Shown: piece after piece, positions 1 to 10,009 of the stretch
How the letters are laid out: every line of letters starts with the position of its first letter
Numbering within the stretch: the first letter of the stretch is position 1
Origin: Endomychus coccineus
Taxonomy: Eukaryota > Arthropoda > Insecta > Coleoptera > Endomychidae
Assembly (NCBI GenBank): GCA_958510875.1
Contig: CAUEHT010000005.1
Coordinates: forward strand, 372,001-436,000
DNA: 64,000 nt
Direction: 5' to 3'
Made by a program: the position numbers and the translations under genes
The notes under the pieces: generated by a model
Database searches by the model: none
What the model was told of the DNA's origin: nothing
What the model saw: only the letters and a program-made list of their open reading frames with translations

Positions 1-980
1 ATAATCATGTAAAACGGCTTGAATTTCTGCAGCGTTCGGAATAAAATTCGATAAAAATTAATTATGCCAAGGAATGTACGGAGTTGACGAACCGTTTCTG
101 GCAACTTATAATCCTTAATAACTTGAACTTTTTCAGGAAGTGCCTGTGATCCACTAGGAGTTATTAAATAACCTAGAAATTCTAGTTTTTCTAATCCAAA
201 CTTAGATTTAGATACATTAATTCGAAGATCATACTGTTTCAATCGTTTAAAAACCAATCTCAAATGTTCACGATGCTCATCCGTTGACGATGAAGCGATC
301 AAAATATCATCAAGATATGGAAACAAGGAATTAAATCCTTCAAACACTTCATTTATAAACCTTTGACGGTGCATTACATAACCCAAAACTCATTACATTA
401 AACTCGAAAAGTCCAAAAGGTTTAATAATTGCTGTTTTAGGTTATCTTCTTCCGCAACTGGAACTTGAAAATAAGCTTTAAATGAATCTATTTTTGAGAA
501 TATTTTCGTTCCTTTCACAATTTGCTGAAAATCTTCTATTCGAGGAATGAGGTCTCGGTCAGGAACCGTTTGAGCGTTTAAACGTCGATAATCTCCGCAG
601 GGACGTAACGTACCATCTTTTTTATTTGCTATATGTAATGGACTAGACCATTCGGAGTGTGATGGACGAATTATTCCATGGTTCAACATAAACTGAAACT
701 CAAGCTTTACCTGTTTCATTCTTTTACAATCTAATGGACGAGCTTTACAATGTACCGATGATCCATTAGTGCGAATATAATGTTTGACATTATTCAAACT
801 TTTGCTTGGTATTAAGCTTGGTGTTGTAATATCGGAATACGAAGATAATATATCAGCGAACTCACCGATATTACTCAATGTGTGTATGGTATGCTGTTCA
901 AATACTTCAGCAACGTAACCAGTTACACAAAGTTTAGTAATTCCATCAATTAACCTTCGTCCATGCAAATCAATTAACAA
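1..980 (-). pseudogene. Ty3/gypsy reverse transcriptase, frameshifted
   Basis: The open part (980-393) holds the RT N-terminal signatures: a substrate-binding stretch with SEWSSPLHIANKKDGTLRPC and YRRLN, and the first catalytic region around KIDSFKAYFQ. The frame is then lost near 428 and again near 375. The remaining domain is still readable in other frames, including the active-site box YLDD encoded around 300-323 (minus). The domain continues to base 1. It would have copied element RNA into cDNA, but at least two frameshifts show it is not functional. Family assignment is firm. Confidence 0.85.
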
Positions 981-1104
981 ATTGAATTTATTAAAAAAAT
1001 CAGCTCCAATTATACCTTTTTCTATTCCTACAACAATAAACGGTCATTGAAAACATCTGCTAAATTTATTGTTAATAGTTTTACGCCATATGTCGGAATC
1101 TCAA

Positions 1105-1371
1105 TTATTCAAATAAGTTATTATGAACTTTATCATTAGCAGTAGCCGGCAATAGAGATACATCAGCTCCACTATCAACTAGAAAACGACAACCCGTGTT
1201 TTTGTCTAAAACAAATAAACGGAAATTTGAATAATTTTCCATTTTTTCTGCAGCAGAACTTTCCGCTTCTTCTACTGCAGATTCTCGTTTCCCGAAACCT
1301 TCCGAACACAAGGTAATAATTTGCGTCGATCTGTAAAACATTTGGAATTGTATCGGAAATGTGCATAACAA
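1105..1371 (-). pseudogene. Ty3/gypsy aspartic protease fragment
   Basis: This 88-residue frame carries the retropepsin active-site motif FLVDSGADVSLLP, with the catalytic Asp in DSGA, preceded by the RLFVLDKNTG stretch typical of K02A2.6-like gypsy elements. It overlaps the end of the gag frame at 1175-1371, as gag and pro often do. The flap and C-terminal half of the protease fall in other frames downstream and are damaged. The enzyme would have cleaved the Gag-Pol polyprotein. No zinc knuckle survives between gag and protease. Confidence 0.75.
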
Positions 1372-2050
1372 TATTTTCCTTTTGGATCAAATTTCCTTCT
1401 AATATGATCTTTACTTGAAGCGCGCTACGATTTCTACTATTATCCCTAGATCTAAATCTTCTCTGACCTATTGCAGCGACCTGTGCTTCTAAACCTTCAA
1501 GTCTGATCATTAAATCTTTAATCAACGTATTCGTGTCATTCTGCATTCCAGTTGAAAAAACTTCTTCATATGGGTTAAGCTCTAACATTTTATCCCCCAT
1601 AAAAACTACTTTGTCAAGTCCCTCTTCACTAACAATGAGTACATTTTTGATTGAATCTGGAAGTTTTTCTAGCCAAAACGTTTTTAATGCTGCTTCGGAA
1701 ATATTAACTCCTGCCAAAGTTTTCATTTTAAGAAGGAGCTGACTACTAGGTTTCATATCACCTAATTCTAAACATGTAACTAACTTTTCAATCTTTCGTT
1801 CTTCACTCTCTTTGAATATATTCAACAAATTTTCTTTAGCTCTAGTATATTTGTTTATGGCAGTTCCTTGAATTATATCCCAAATATTCTCAACATATTT
1901 TAGATCTATTTGTGATACCAGATAATTGAATTTTGTTTCTTCCGATGTAATTTCATTAATATTAAATTGAGCTTCAATTTGATAAAACCGTATTTCAAAT
2001 TTCTTCTCCCTTTTTTTCCGTTTCTTAGCAACCATGTCCACTCTTGTCAT
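1175..2050 (-). pseudogene. Ty3/gypsy Gag fragment
   Basis: This frame of 291 codons starts MTRVDMVAKK and is capsid-like: a helical region about 20-165 with a pattern of 'F..IE.QF...I..E..KF..L...' then 'YTRAKENLLNIF...EERKIEKL...LGDMKPSQLL.KM', which matches the Gag of K02A2.6-type arthropod gypsy elements. The region after about residue 200 is basic and serine-rich and then drifts into the protease region in the wrong frame, so the true Gag end is uncertain. I treat it as part of a dead element because its pol is broken. Confidence 0.7.
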
Positions 2051-3287
2051 ACACCGCTACAAACTCTTGATAATTTGGATATTTAAATAGGAATTATTAA
2101 TTTTAAAAAAGAATGTAAATTTTGATGCATGTTTCAAATATAAAAAAATAGATTGTAAGTGAAAACAAATTTAGTTAGGGAACATAAACAATTGATTATG
2201 AAAATTTGGTTATTCCAACTAGAAAAATGTTACCGTCCTTTAAACTTGTATGAGCTTGGAAGAAGGGCTCTGTTAGGAATTTCCCTCTACAACACGGCAC
2301 GGGAAAATGGATGGGGACATCTCGATCGTTCAAACCCTGTAATACAGACAATAGAGCAATACCTTGGCCACAGGTTCGAGGGACAAATAACCGAATCAGC
2401 AGGATAAATTAATATAATTCCACAACTGATAATGCTATCTTCTCAAATTGTTTATACAAAATTATCAGAAGGATTGAAATCTTGAAGGAAAAGTAAAAGT
2501 AAAATTGATTAAAAATATGAGCGAGTAATTGGAAATTTGCTAGAGAACAATTAGATAATAGTTTACAGAGTACATTACACTGAAATGGTGCTCGTAGAAT
2601 CTAAATGAATAATCTGACCAATAACTGTTCCGTTATCTCAACAAGACCAGCCTAAAGACATAACCATTACAAATTTATATGAGGAAGGTCAAAGAATTGT
2701 TCTAAGGAATACCACGCACTACGTAGCCACGTGGATAATTGCTAGGTTAAACAAGCCTTAGAGAACGACATGAACCATTCTGACTACTAACTTGACAAAT
2801 TTGATTCTGAGTAAAGATAGGAGGAATAATATAGTAAATGATTATCTAATATAGATTCGAGCAAGTAAAAGTGATCTGACGTGGACACGTGGATGAGCTA
2901 ATTCTGATTTATTGACAAAATATCATGGATCGGAGAATACGTACATCTATAACTAGGTTAAACACTTTTAGACATCAAATAACAGGTTCACTGTTGACAA
3001 TAATCTTTCAATAAAGCAAATTGATATCAAAAAAGAAAGAGCTATTGAAAATCAACTTACCCAAGACTAGGCCACATACCAGATGCGAGAATTTCATTTC
3101 CGTTTCCTCGTCAACCCTCCCCTGGCGTGTCGCGCGACATTACACGAGTTTCGTGCAACATTAATTATTGAAAGATATATGTCACTCATAGTCTCATTAC
3201 AAGTCAAATCATCTGAAATTCCGAGCGGAAACTGTTATTTAGATTATTCCAGCAATCCTTAGACACATTAACATAGTATAACGTTAC
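2051..3287. other. AT-rich interval, no recognised gene
   Basis: I see no convincing gene here. A plus-strand open frame of 82 codons (2159-2407, GTG-initiated so not a normal start) encodes an internally hydrophobic, non-repetitive peptide including RPLNLYELGRRALLG. I do not recognise it, and it may be a scrap of a longer unknown gene or element. The rest is AT-rich. A short GC-richer patch at about 3100-3160 has no coding signature. Confidence 0.4.
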
Positions 3288-3928
3288 AATCCAACGGACC
3301 GTGGTAAGACGAGAGTGGAATAGTTAATTCAGACAGCTCGGACAATGAAGGCACTCGCTGGGTTGGGTTCAAGAAAGTCGGTGATACAGTTTCATATCAT
3401 GATAGTTTCGGTAATTTACGCCCACCTCACGAACTAGTAAATTATTTCAAAAAGTAGAAGATATTCAATCACGACAATATTCAACAATATAACACTTATA
3501 ATCATGGTCAGTTATGTTTGGAATTGCTCTATAACTCTTCAGTTGCAGTCGACTAGAAGAAGGAATACAAATGGGATATAAACAGATTGACAATAAAGAT
3601 TTTATCAATCATGTCTCAGAAATTCACTATCACGGTTAAGCTCCCACATGTCTGTAGATTTTCATCCACCAATTGAACTAGATCCACATTCATATTATTC
3701 TATTGCACTCGATGAGAAAAAGGTTATAACTGTACCTACGGGGTCCTATGAGTTGAGCGACATTGCAGATTTCATACAAATAGAAGTTTTTGGGCAAGCA
3801 GTGAAATAAGAAGAACGTGACCGACAATTTTCAGCGTCGATACCTTTCATTTGAAACTCATAAAGTTATTTTTCGAAGGACAAAAATTTCAAACCCTTAT
3901 CGCGGGAGATGGATCGAATCGATCGCTA
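3288..3928 (+). pseudogene. Relic Polinton copy A: protease and penton-like remnants
   Basis: 3288-3555 aligns codon by codon with the protease gene of the complete Polinton (15718-16005): the equivalents of the GTHWVGF histidine box and the YxDSFGNLRPP box are readable, but a TAG stop follows KK at about 3454 and the cysteine region is altered. 3609 to about 3840 aligns with the 5' part of the penton-like gene (16057 onward), including FHPPIELDPHSYYSIAL, with internal deletions. Similarity fades before the mariner insertion at 3931. Flanking Polinton genes are gone, so this is an old fragment. Confidence 0.85.
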
Positions 3929-3930
3929 TA

Positions 3931-4260
3931 CAGAGTGCTACAACGAAAAGTATACACCTAGCTTTTCTCCTTTGTTTAGAATTGAAAGCAAAAATGCTCG
4001 GACACGTGGAGTTTTAGACATATTTTTCAACCTGTGCCTTTAACGCCCTAGCGAGGGGGCGTCACAACCCTAAAATTTTAAATGGAAAGTGGGGTCGAGT
4101 GATATATCATTTGAACGGGCACAAAATTATCTTTCTAATGATACCCTATTTATTGAAATTTATTCGAACAGTTAATGCGAAAACGGCTTCAAGAACATTT
4201 ACCCCATAATTTAGATATTAATGAAACATACAAATAAGTTTTGGTTATTAGGAATCAGAA
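3931..4260. repeat. Left TIR of mariner element
   Basis: Reverse-complementary to about 5655-5999. The match runs from the tip CAGAG through the shared block around GCCCTAGCGAGGGGGCGTCA to the block AATAAGTTTTGGTTATTA. It lacks about 22 bp present in the right TIR. Confidence 0.9.
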
Positions 4261-4476
4261 TAACTACAATCATTTCTAAATTACTTCATTTTACCGAAAG
4301 CGACATTTCAATGTAATTTTTTGTTCATCACAAAAAAAAACATTTATCGTTTGCGTTTTTTTGTCGAAAAAAACTGCAAATAAGTGTAGGAAAAGAATTT
4401 AGGCAAACTGTTATTTTAGTCCCATCATTGATTCAGTCTGGTCGCTTTTGAAGTTATTTTAATTTCACTGTACAAA

Positions 4477-5550
4477 ATGGTTTATTCCATTCCAGAACGA
4501 GTTGAAATTGTTAAACTTTATTTTCAAAATAATAGTTGTGCTAGACTAACTGCTCGCTTGTTTAAGGACAGTCATCCCGATAAAAATGTTAATGATTCGT
4601 ATGTTGCCAAGTTAGTTAGAAAGTTTGTCGATACCGGATCTGTTTGTAATGTGAAACACCAGCCGCAGAACCCCATCAGAAATGAAGCTGTGGAAGTCGC
4701 TGTTTTGGGGCATGTTCAATTGGATCATACTCAAAGTACCCGTCAACTAGCTGAAGCCTTAGGAGTCTCCCGTTCATCCATAATACGGATTTTAAAAGCG
4801 TACAAATTTCATCCGTACAAAATTAAATTAGTACAGGAACTAAATGAGGATGATCCTGATCGAAAGCTGCAATTTTGTGAACAAATGAGCCAGCGTTTAA
4901 TTGAAGATCCGCACTTATTGTTTAACATTTGTTTTACCGATGAGTGTACATTTTATTTGAATGGAGCTGTGAATAGGCATAATTGCCGTTACTGGGATGA
5001 CAGTAACCCACATTTATTCCGTGAGGTTCATACCCAATACCCTCAAAAAATAAACGTCTGGTGTGGCATATTAGGAAGTCATATCATAGGACCACTTTTC
5101 ATTCCTGGAAATTTAACTGGTGAAGTCTACCTAAACATGCTTGACGATGCAATTGATCTTTTCATAACACAGATAATAGAAGACGACCAAAATCATGATG
5201 CCGATCGGCTTCATTTCCAGCAAGATGGAGCACCTCCGCACTATGCTGCTCCTGTAAGAGAATTTTTAGATAACCGGTTCCCCGGACAGTGGATTGGAAG
5301 GAGAGGCCCAATTGAATGGCCTGCCAGGTCACCTGATTTATCGCCTTTGGACTTTTTTCTATGGGGACACTTGAAAAATAAATGTTTTGCTACGAAGCCC
5401 GAGTCCATAGAAGATCTTCGCCAACGGATTACAGCACAATGCAGAAGCATAACACCTGATATGCTACAAAATGTTAGAAATAGATTTGAACAAAATCTGT
5501 ATTATTGTATGGAAGCAAGTGGGTCACATTTTCAACACTTGTTGAAGTAA
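4477..5550 (+). CDS. Mariner-family transposase (DD41D), 357 aa, intact
   Basis: Cut-and-paste DDE/D transposase. The N-terminus (residues about 1-60, IPERVEIVKLYF...TARLF) is the DUF4817-type helix-turn-helix, followed by a second HTH around 85-110 (STRQLAEALGVSRSSIIRI); both would bind the TIRs. Catalytic residues by motif are D155 (FTDECTFYLNG), D250 (HFQQDGAPPHY) and D292 (SPDLSPLDFFLWG). There are 41 residues between the second and third, which defines the DD41D (rosa/Visitor-like) group by the Mos1 convention. The ORF starts at the first ATG after the TIR, is uninterrupted and of normal length, and ends shortly before the right TIR. Such genes are often mis-annotated as host 'Tc3/Mos1 transposase'. 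Confidence 0.93.
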   Translation: MVYSIPERVEIVKLYFQNNSCARLTARLFKDSHPDKNVNDSYVAKLVRKFVDTGSVCNVKHQPQNPIRNEAVEVAVLGHVQLDHTQSTRQLAEALGVSRSSIIRILKAYKFHPYKIKLVQELNEDDPDRKLQFCEQMSQRLIEDPHLLFNICFTDECTFYLNGAVNRHNCRYWDDSNPHLFREVHTQYPQKINVWCGILGSHIIGPLFIPGNLTGEVYLNMLDDAIDLFITQIIEDDQNHDADRLHFQQDGAPPHYAAPVREFLDNRFPGQWIGRRGPIEWPARSPDLSPLDFFLWGHLKNKCFATKPESIEDLRQRITAQCRSITPDMLQNVRNRFEQNLYYCMEASGSHFQHLLK

Positions 5551-5654
5551 CGTTTTAATAAATCAATTTAACAGCTTGTTTACTTTTTTTACAAAGCACT
5601 GTTACAAGTAACAAACATTGAAACGTAAGTACTACTAATTGTAAATGTTTTGAT

Positions 5655-5999
5655 TCTTAATAACCAAAACTTATTTGTATTTTCCATTAATACCAAAATT
5701 ATCGGGTTAATGTTCTTAAAGCCGTTTTCGCATTAACTGTTTTGAGTAAATTTCAACAAATATAGTATCATTAGAAAGATAATTTTGTGCCCGTTCAAAT
5801 GATATATCACTCGACCCCACTTTCCATTTAAAATTTTAGGGTTGTGACGCCCCCTCGCTAGGGCGTTAAAGGCACAGGTTGAAAAATATGTCTAAAATGT
5901 GTCCCCCTCAAAAGCAAACTCCACGTGTCCGAGCATTTTTGCTTTCAATTCTAAACAAAGGAGAAAAGCTAGGTGCATACTTTTCGTTGGACCCCTCTG
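5655..5999. repeat. Right TIR of mariner element
   Basis: Inverted copy of 3931-4260, ending CTCTG next to the TA duplication. It contains a GGGGGACACAT-type insert relative to the left TIR (on the complementary strand). Confidence 0.9.
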
Positions 6000-6001
6000 T
6001 A

Positions 6002-6957
6002 TAAATAGTATATTATTGTTCGGTACATGACGTAGATTCCGAATATGTAATAAAATAACTACTTCTGGTTTAGGAAAGTGTTGAATATATAACTCACTTC
6101 CGGTTTCACCCTTATGATGATCGTAAAGTTACGAAAATCTTCCTTCAACGATTGAAACAAGGGACAAACGACTAGAGTACGTTATAGACGACTTGACTAT
6201 GTGACAGACGACTCTAATACATCACAGATGACTTGAACATGTGACAAACAACTCAAACACTTCACAAAAGCCATGACAGCTCAATGATTTGACTGTTCGA
6301 ACACATGACAGACACCAGGATACCTCGTCTAAAATTTCTACAAACAGCATGTATCTCCAACATAAATTCCCTAGTTACAAACAACCTGTACAGTCCACAC
6401 ATGTAGATGACAAATGACGGTTCACGCGATAGACACCATGACACTTCGTTGAAGATGAGAGACTATCATACAGATGCCATGATAGTTCATAGATCCGTCA
6501 CAACAGTTGATAGATCCGCCACAACAGTTCATAGGTCCACCATGACAGCTCATAGAACCTCCATGACAGTTTATCGTTTGACATACAGTCGCTATGACAG
6601 TTCACAGACGTCATGATACCTCGAAGATGATCACGTGATTGACGTCGTAACACATCCTAGAAACAACATATATATACACACCATCTATTCTATAACCTCC
6701 ACACTATATGGTTTGGTAATCGGTGACTTAAGTTAAGTCTGAGATCTATACTCTGGGTTAGCTGCATAACAACCGGATGCCAGCCAAACACTTCCGGCGT
6801 GAATATAATCCATTATCTACTAGTAGTGATCGCGACTCAATGAAGTAATACTATGTGATATACTATTGATCTCAATGTGGGCTGTTTGTTGTTATTCTTT
6901 GACTGTAATTGCAATTACTATTCCATCACTGTAACTTGATTGAAATTTCATTTCTAG
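6002..6957. other. Non-genic, with degenerate 'GACAG' short repeats
   Basis: No gene recognised. About 6160-6640 is a loose minisatellite of units near 21 bp built on GACAGTTCATAG / CATGACAGCT-like words. These words resemble the 25-bp unit of the Polinton TIR array, so this may be a decayed TIR of one of the relic Polintons. Open frames across it are repeat artefacts. The remainder is AT-rich. Confidence 0.5.
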
Positions 6958-7133
6958 AAATTGGGTAAAGATTTCATTGATGATGAAGCCGAATTATCTG
7001 AGGAAGATGGAATCGTTTTATCCGACGATGAAGAATATGATCTGGACTATTATGATATGAGTTTCGTAGATGATGCGACTCAGAATACTAAAGATGACAC
7101 ACTGATGCATATTAATTATTTGAGATCTGTCAG
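6958..7133 (+). CDS. Putative isolated exon of a cellular gene (FANCM- or Claspin-like acidic motif)
   Basis: A 176-bp segment is open throughout and bounded by a good acceptor (TTTCATTTCTAG) and donor (CAG/GTGAGA). Its 58 codons are highly acidic and contain KDFIDDEAELSEED, further Asp/Glu/Tyr clusters, and end near YLRSVR. Acidic 'FIDDEAELS' blocks occur in chromatin and replication proteins such as FANCM and Claspin; the YLRSV ending leans toward FANCM, but this is recognition from memory and unconfirmed. Codon use and splice signals differ from the surrounding TE debris. No neighbouring exon was found. It could be a real exon of a gene with huge TE-filled introns, or an orphaned duplicate. 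Confidence 0.4.
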
Positions 7134-7289
7134 GTGAGATATTAAGTTCAAATAATGTTAATCATGTGCATAACATTCATTGAGAAAAAATTATATTTCA
7201 CAAGTTAAGTTGGTATTTTCACTATAGGGAAGTAGAGTTCAATTCAAAGCAGTATAAATGAACCAAGATACCGAGAAATTAGCTTACCA

Positions 7290-8715
7290 TATACAGGGTG
7301 TTGGTATGAGAAAGAAGGTTGGGTTCACTAGTGCAATTGTAGATGGGGTAAGAAAAACTATGGAAATTACAAAATAAGATCGATGCATCAAATCTAAAGA
7401 AAACATCCCAACAGCGTTGAAAGTTGCGCGAAAACAATTCAAAATGTTCGATTACCAAAAGTAATTCCTATACCTAAGACGGGAGGAGTTCTACCATTTT
7501 TAATACCTCGGTTTCCGGATTATCAGCTGCTGGGGGTGGTACAGACATCGCTAAAACGATCGACGGTAGCAAAGCAGTTCGGAAAACCTTTGAGGAAACA
7601 GAAAGACATAATAAAAGAATGGAAGATATAGCTTTGGGAAAAGAGGGATCTGGTCTATATTTTAAGAAGTATCGCAAAGGTCTTGGTGAATATTTGAAGA
7701 AACGTCCAATGAAGCAGAGTAAACCTACCCTGAAGACCTCTAACTGATCTCGATCTACGAAAACTCACAAAAGCTCTGAAAATTCCCCATTTCAGAAGAG
7801 TATTTATGCATATCCATCTAACGGACCGTGGAAAAAAGAGTGGAATAGTTGATTTAGATACCTGGGACAGTGAAGGCACTCACTGGGTTGAGTTTAAGAA
7901 ATTCATTGATACAGTTTTATGTTATGATAGTCTAGGCAATTCACGCCCACCTCACGAACTAGTGGATTATTTCAAAAAGTGTAAGGTGATATTCAATCAC
8001 GACAATTTTCTGCAATATAACATTTATAATTGCGGTCAGTTATGTTTTGAATTCCACTATAACTCTTGTAGGCGGCTAGAAGAAGGAATGTAAGTTGGAT
8101 GTATTAGTACATACAAAGATTGTCAATAAGGTTTTTATCAATCATGTCTGAGACATTCTCTATCATGGGTAAGAACTCCCGCTTATATGTAAATTTTCAT
8201 CCACCAATAGAACTAGATCCTAATCTATATTGTTCTATTGCACTTGTCGGTTTGCATACGTATAATAGTATCCCGAACATTGAAGGAGGTGAGGAGAAGG
8301 TAATAACTACCTACAGGGTCCTATGCCGAACATGAATCCATATCGCTAGATATTTCCGGATGGTCGTATAAAGATGCAATGAGTTCAGCCTACAACAATA
8401 AAATTAATTTATGGATCCCGTTGACGGTTCTAATAGGTCTATTCACTTACTAAACCAAAGTATTGAATGGTAAACATATGCTGCGATTGATAAGATCTCG
8501 AACCGACAACGATTACTATAATAATAGCACAGGTGGCACGAAGAGGGCGAAAATAAATGTGAAGACGATAGCACTAAAAGTGCGATGTCTTTCCAAATGA
8601 TCAAGATTGGGCAGTTAAAACATCAATGAATCTGAAACATCCTAGATATATGATTCTAGCTTTCCAAACTGATCCAAAAAATTATCCTGTTAAGCAAAGT
8701 ACATATTTTGATATA
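7290..8715 (+). pseudogene. Relic Polinton copy B: PLA2-capsid, protease, penton, major capsid remnants
   Basis: The segment is collinear with 15170-17850 of the complete Polinton but decayed. About 7300-7690 matches the C-terminal half of the PLA2-domain minor capsid gene (GMRKKVGF, the hydrophobic segment, KKYRKGLG). 7745-8092 matches the protease (HWVEFKK, CYDSLGNSRPPHE, YNCGQL). 8141-8330 matches the start of the penton-like gene, which then jumps by deletion to the middle of the major capsid gene (8330-8715: SGWSYKDA, KINLWIPL, KHMLRLIRSRTDND). Frameshifts and stops occur in every gene. No integrase or ATPase remnant was seen nearby. Confidence 0.88.
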
Positions 8716-8888
8716 CGAGTTTTCGTATATCAAACTCAAATTAACGTTATACACAATACTTTCAATCAATTGTTCAGTTCCATTTTTGAAGAAGCTACTG
8801 TATTAGCGAAACTAGTGGAAATCAAACTGTTAATAGTTATTTAATTTAATTTTTGAATAGATTTCCATAACGTAATGGCTGATTCAAT

Positions 8889-9128
8889 TCAATTTTTAAA
8901 AGTAGATGCCTTAGTTAAATACGTGTCTACTTGGTAATCGGAATTAGGATTTAATATAATACAACACTGTATTATTTCTAACAAATATGATTTATATATT
9001 GTACTTTCACACATGTCTTTTAACAAGCAAAACACAAGTGGAATGTATTGTCCATCAAAATAAGCTTGAAGGGTAAATAATTGTTTAAAGATGGAATAGT
9101 AATCAGTCATTACGTGATGAAAATCCAT
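8889..9128 (-). pseudogene. MULE-type transposase domain fragment
   Basis: A 79-codon minus frame contains QLFTLQAYFDGQYIPLVFC followed by LLKDMCESTIYKSYL. This resembles the MULE DDE transposase-domain pattern 'QLyTIHg...g..vPLvycLL..K...tY...'. It is only a fragment with no catalytic triad visible. Parts of 8788-9140 recur, partly inverted, at about 28020-28305, so this is a dispersed repeat. The Polinton starts about 90 bp downstream. Confidence 0.4.
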
Positions 9129-9213
9129 TCTCCGAACATTATACGTTTCCTTCTCGTATAGTCAAAGTATAAAAAAAATTATGAATAGTCTAATAACTAT
9201 ATAAGTAACTATA

Positions 9214-9219
9214 GTTCCG
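9214..9219. repeat. Target site duplication of the Polinton (left)
   Basis: GTTCCG, identical to 21837-21842 on the far side of the element. A 6-bp duplication is the hallmark of Polinton integration. Confidence 0.95.
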
Positions 9220-9449
9220 AGTAGATGAACTCCGCGCGTTCTCGACCAGGATATCCGGTCTCCACTTCCGGTCTAGCTGTCGATGTGCATCCGGTGCATG
9301 AGCTCGTCCTTATCAGTTTGAAAGGATGTAGGTGATAAGGATTTTATTTTATTTGTAAAGAGTATACAGGGTGTGTTCAAAAAGTGTGTCACATGTACAG
9401 AGTCACGTGACTAACACATGGCAGCATGGCGGCCCTAAGGTCCAACTGT

Positions 9450-9900
9450 CATGGCGACCATAAGGTCCAGCTGTCATGGCGAGCATAAGAACCAGCTGTC
9501 ATGGCGACCATAAGGACCAGCTGTCATGGCGACCATAAGGACCAGCTGTCATGGCGGCCATAAGAACCAGCTGTCATGGCGACCATAAGAACCAGCTGTC
9601 ATGGCGACCATAAGGACCAGCTGTCATGGCGACCATAAGGACCAGCTGTCATGGCGGCCATAAGAACCAGCTGTCATGGCGACCATAAGAACCAGCTGTC
9701 ATGGCGACCATAAGAACCAGCTGTCATGGCGACCATAAGGACCAGCTGTCATGGCGACCATAAGAACCAACTGTCATGGCGACCATAAGAACCAGCTGTC
9801 ATGGCGGCCATAAGGACCAGCTGTCATGGCGGCCATAAGGACCAGCTGTCATGGCGACCATAAGGTCCAGCTGTCATGGCGACCATAAGGTACAGCTGTC
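9450..9900. repeat. 25-bp minisatellite in the Polinton TIR
   Basis: About 18 tandem copies of CCAGCTGTCATGGCGACC followed by ATAAGGA or ATAAGAA (25 bp). Each copy has the CAGCTG palindrome. Units vary mainly at GACC/GGCC and GGA/GAA/GGT. The mirror array is at about 21150-21610. Confidence 0.9.
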
Positions 9901-10009
9901 ATGGCGAACCCAAGGTACAGACTGCTTCGTGGAGGGGGCTCCGCCACCTCTAGGAAGCAATCTGTACCTTTGGTCCAAAGGTACAGGCTGCTTCATGGAG
10001 ATGTCACCA

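Larger units (their letters stand above)
1..2050 (-). mobile_element. Ty3/gypsy retrotransposon fragment, degraded
   Basis: Minus-strand gag, protease and reverse transcriptase pieces lie in the expected order reading leftward from about 2050, and the element runs off the window at base 1. No LTR is visible to the right of gag, so the 5' end is lost. The frame changes between gag, protease and RT and at least twice inside RT, so this copy is dead. The DSGAD protease and the RPCGDYRRLN style of RT resemble the K02A2.6-like gypsy group of arthropods. It is unrelated in detail to the young gypsy element at 34460-42689. Confidence 0.85.
3931..5999 (+). mobile_element. Full-length Tc1/mariner element, DD41D type
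   Basis: A 2,069-bp element flanked by TA dinucleotides (3929-3930 and 6000-6001), the expected mariner target duplication. Long terminal inverted repeats of roughly 330-350 bp surround a single intact transposase gene. The tips read CAGAG...CTCTG. It sits just beyond the recognisable end of relic Polinton copy A. The right TIR has about 22 bases (near 5900-5922) missing from the left TIR, apparently a small deletion with TTT microhomology. The intact ORF suggests recent activity. Two further decayed relatives occur in the window, at about 47959-48450 and 54165-54479. Confidence 0.92.

Noticed and set aside
7474..7879. Minus-strand frames in relic Polinton copy B
   Set aside because: Antisense shadows of the plus-strand PLA2 and protease remnants.
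9450..9900. CRISPR-like regular repeats
   Set aside because: Units are contiguous 25-bp tandem copies with no spacers, in a eukaryotic transposon terminus.
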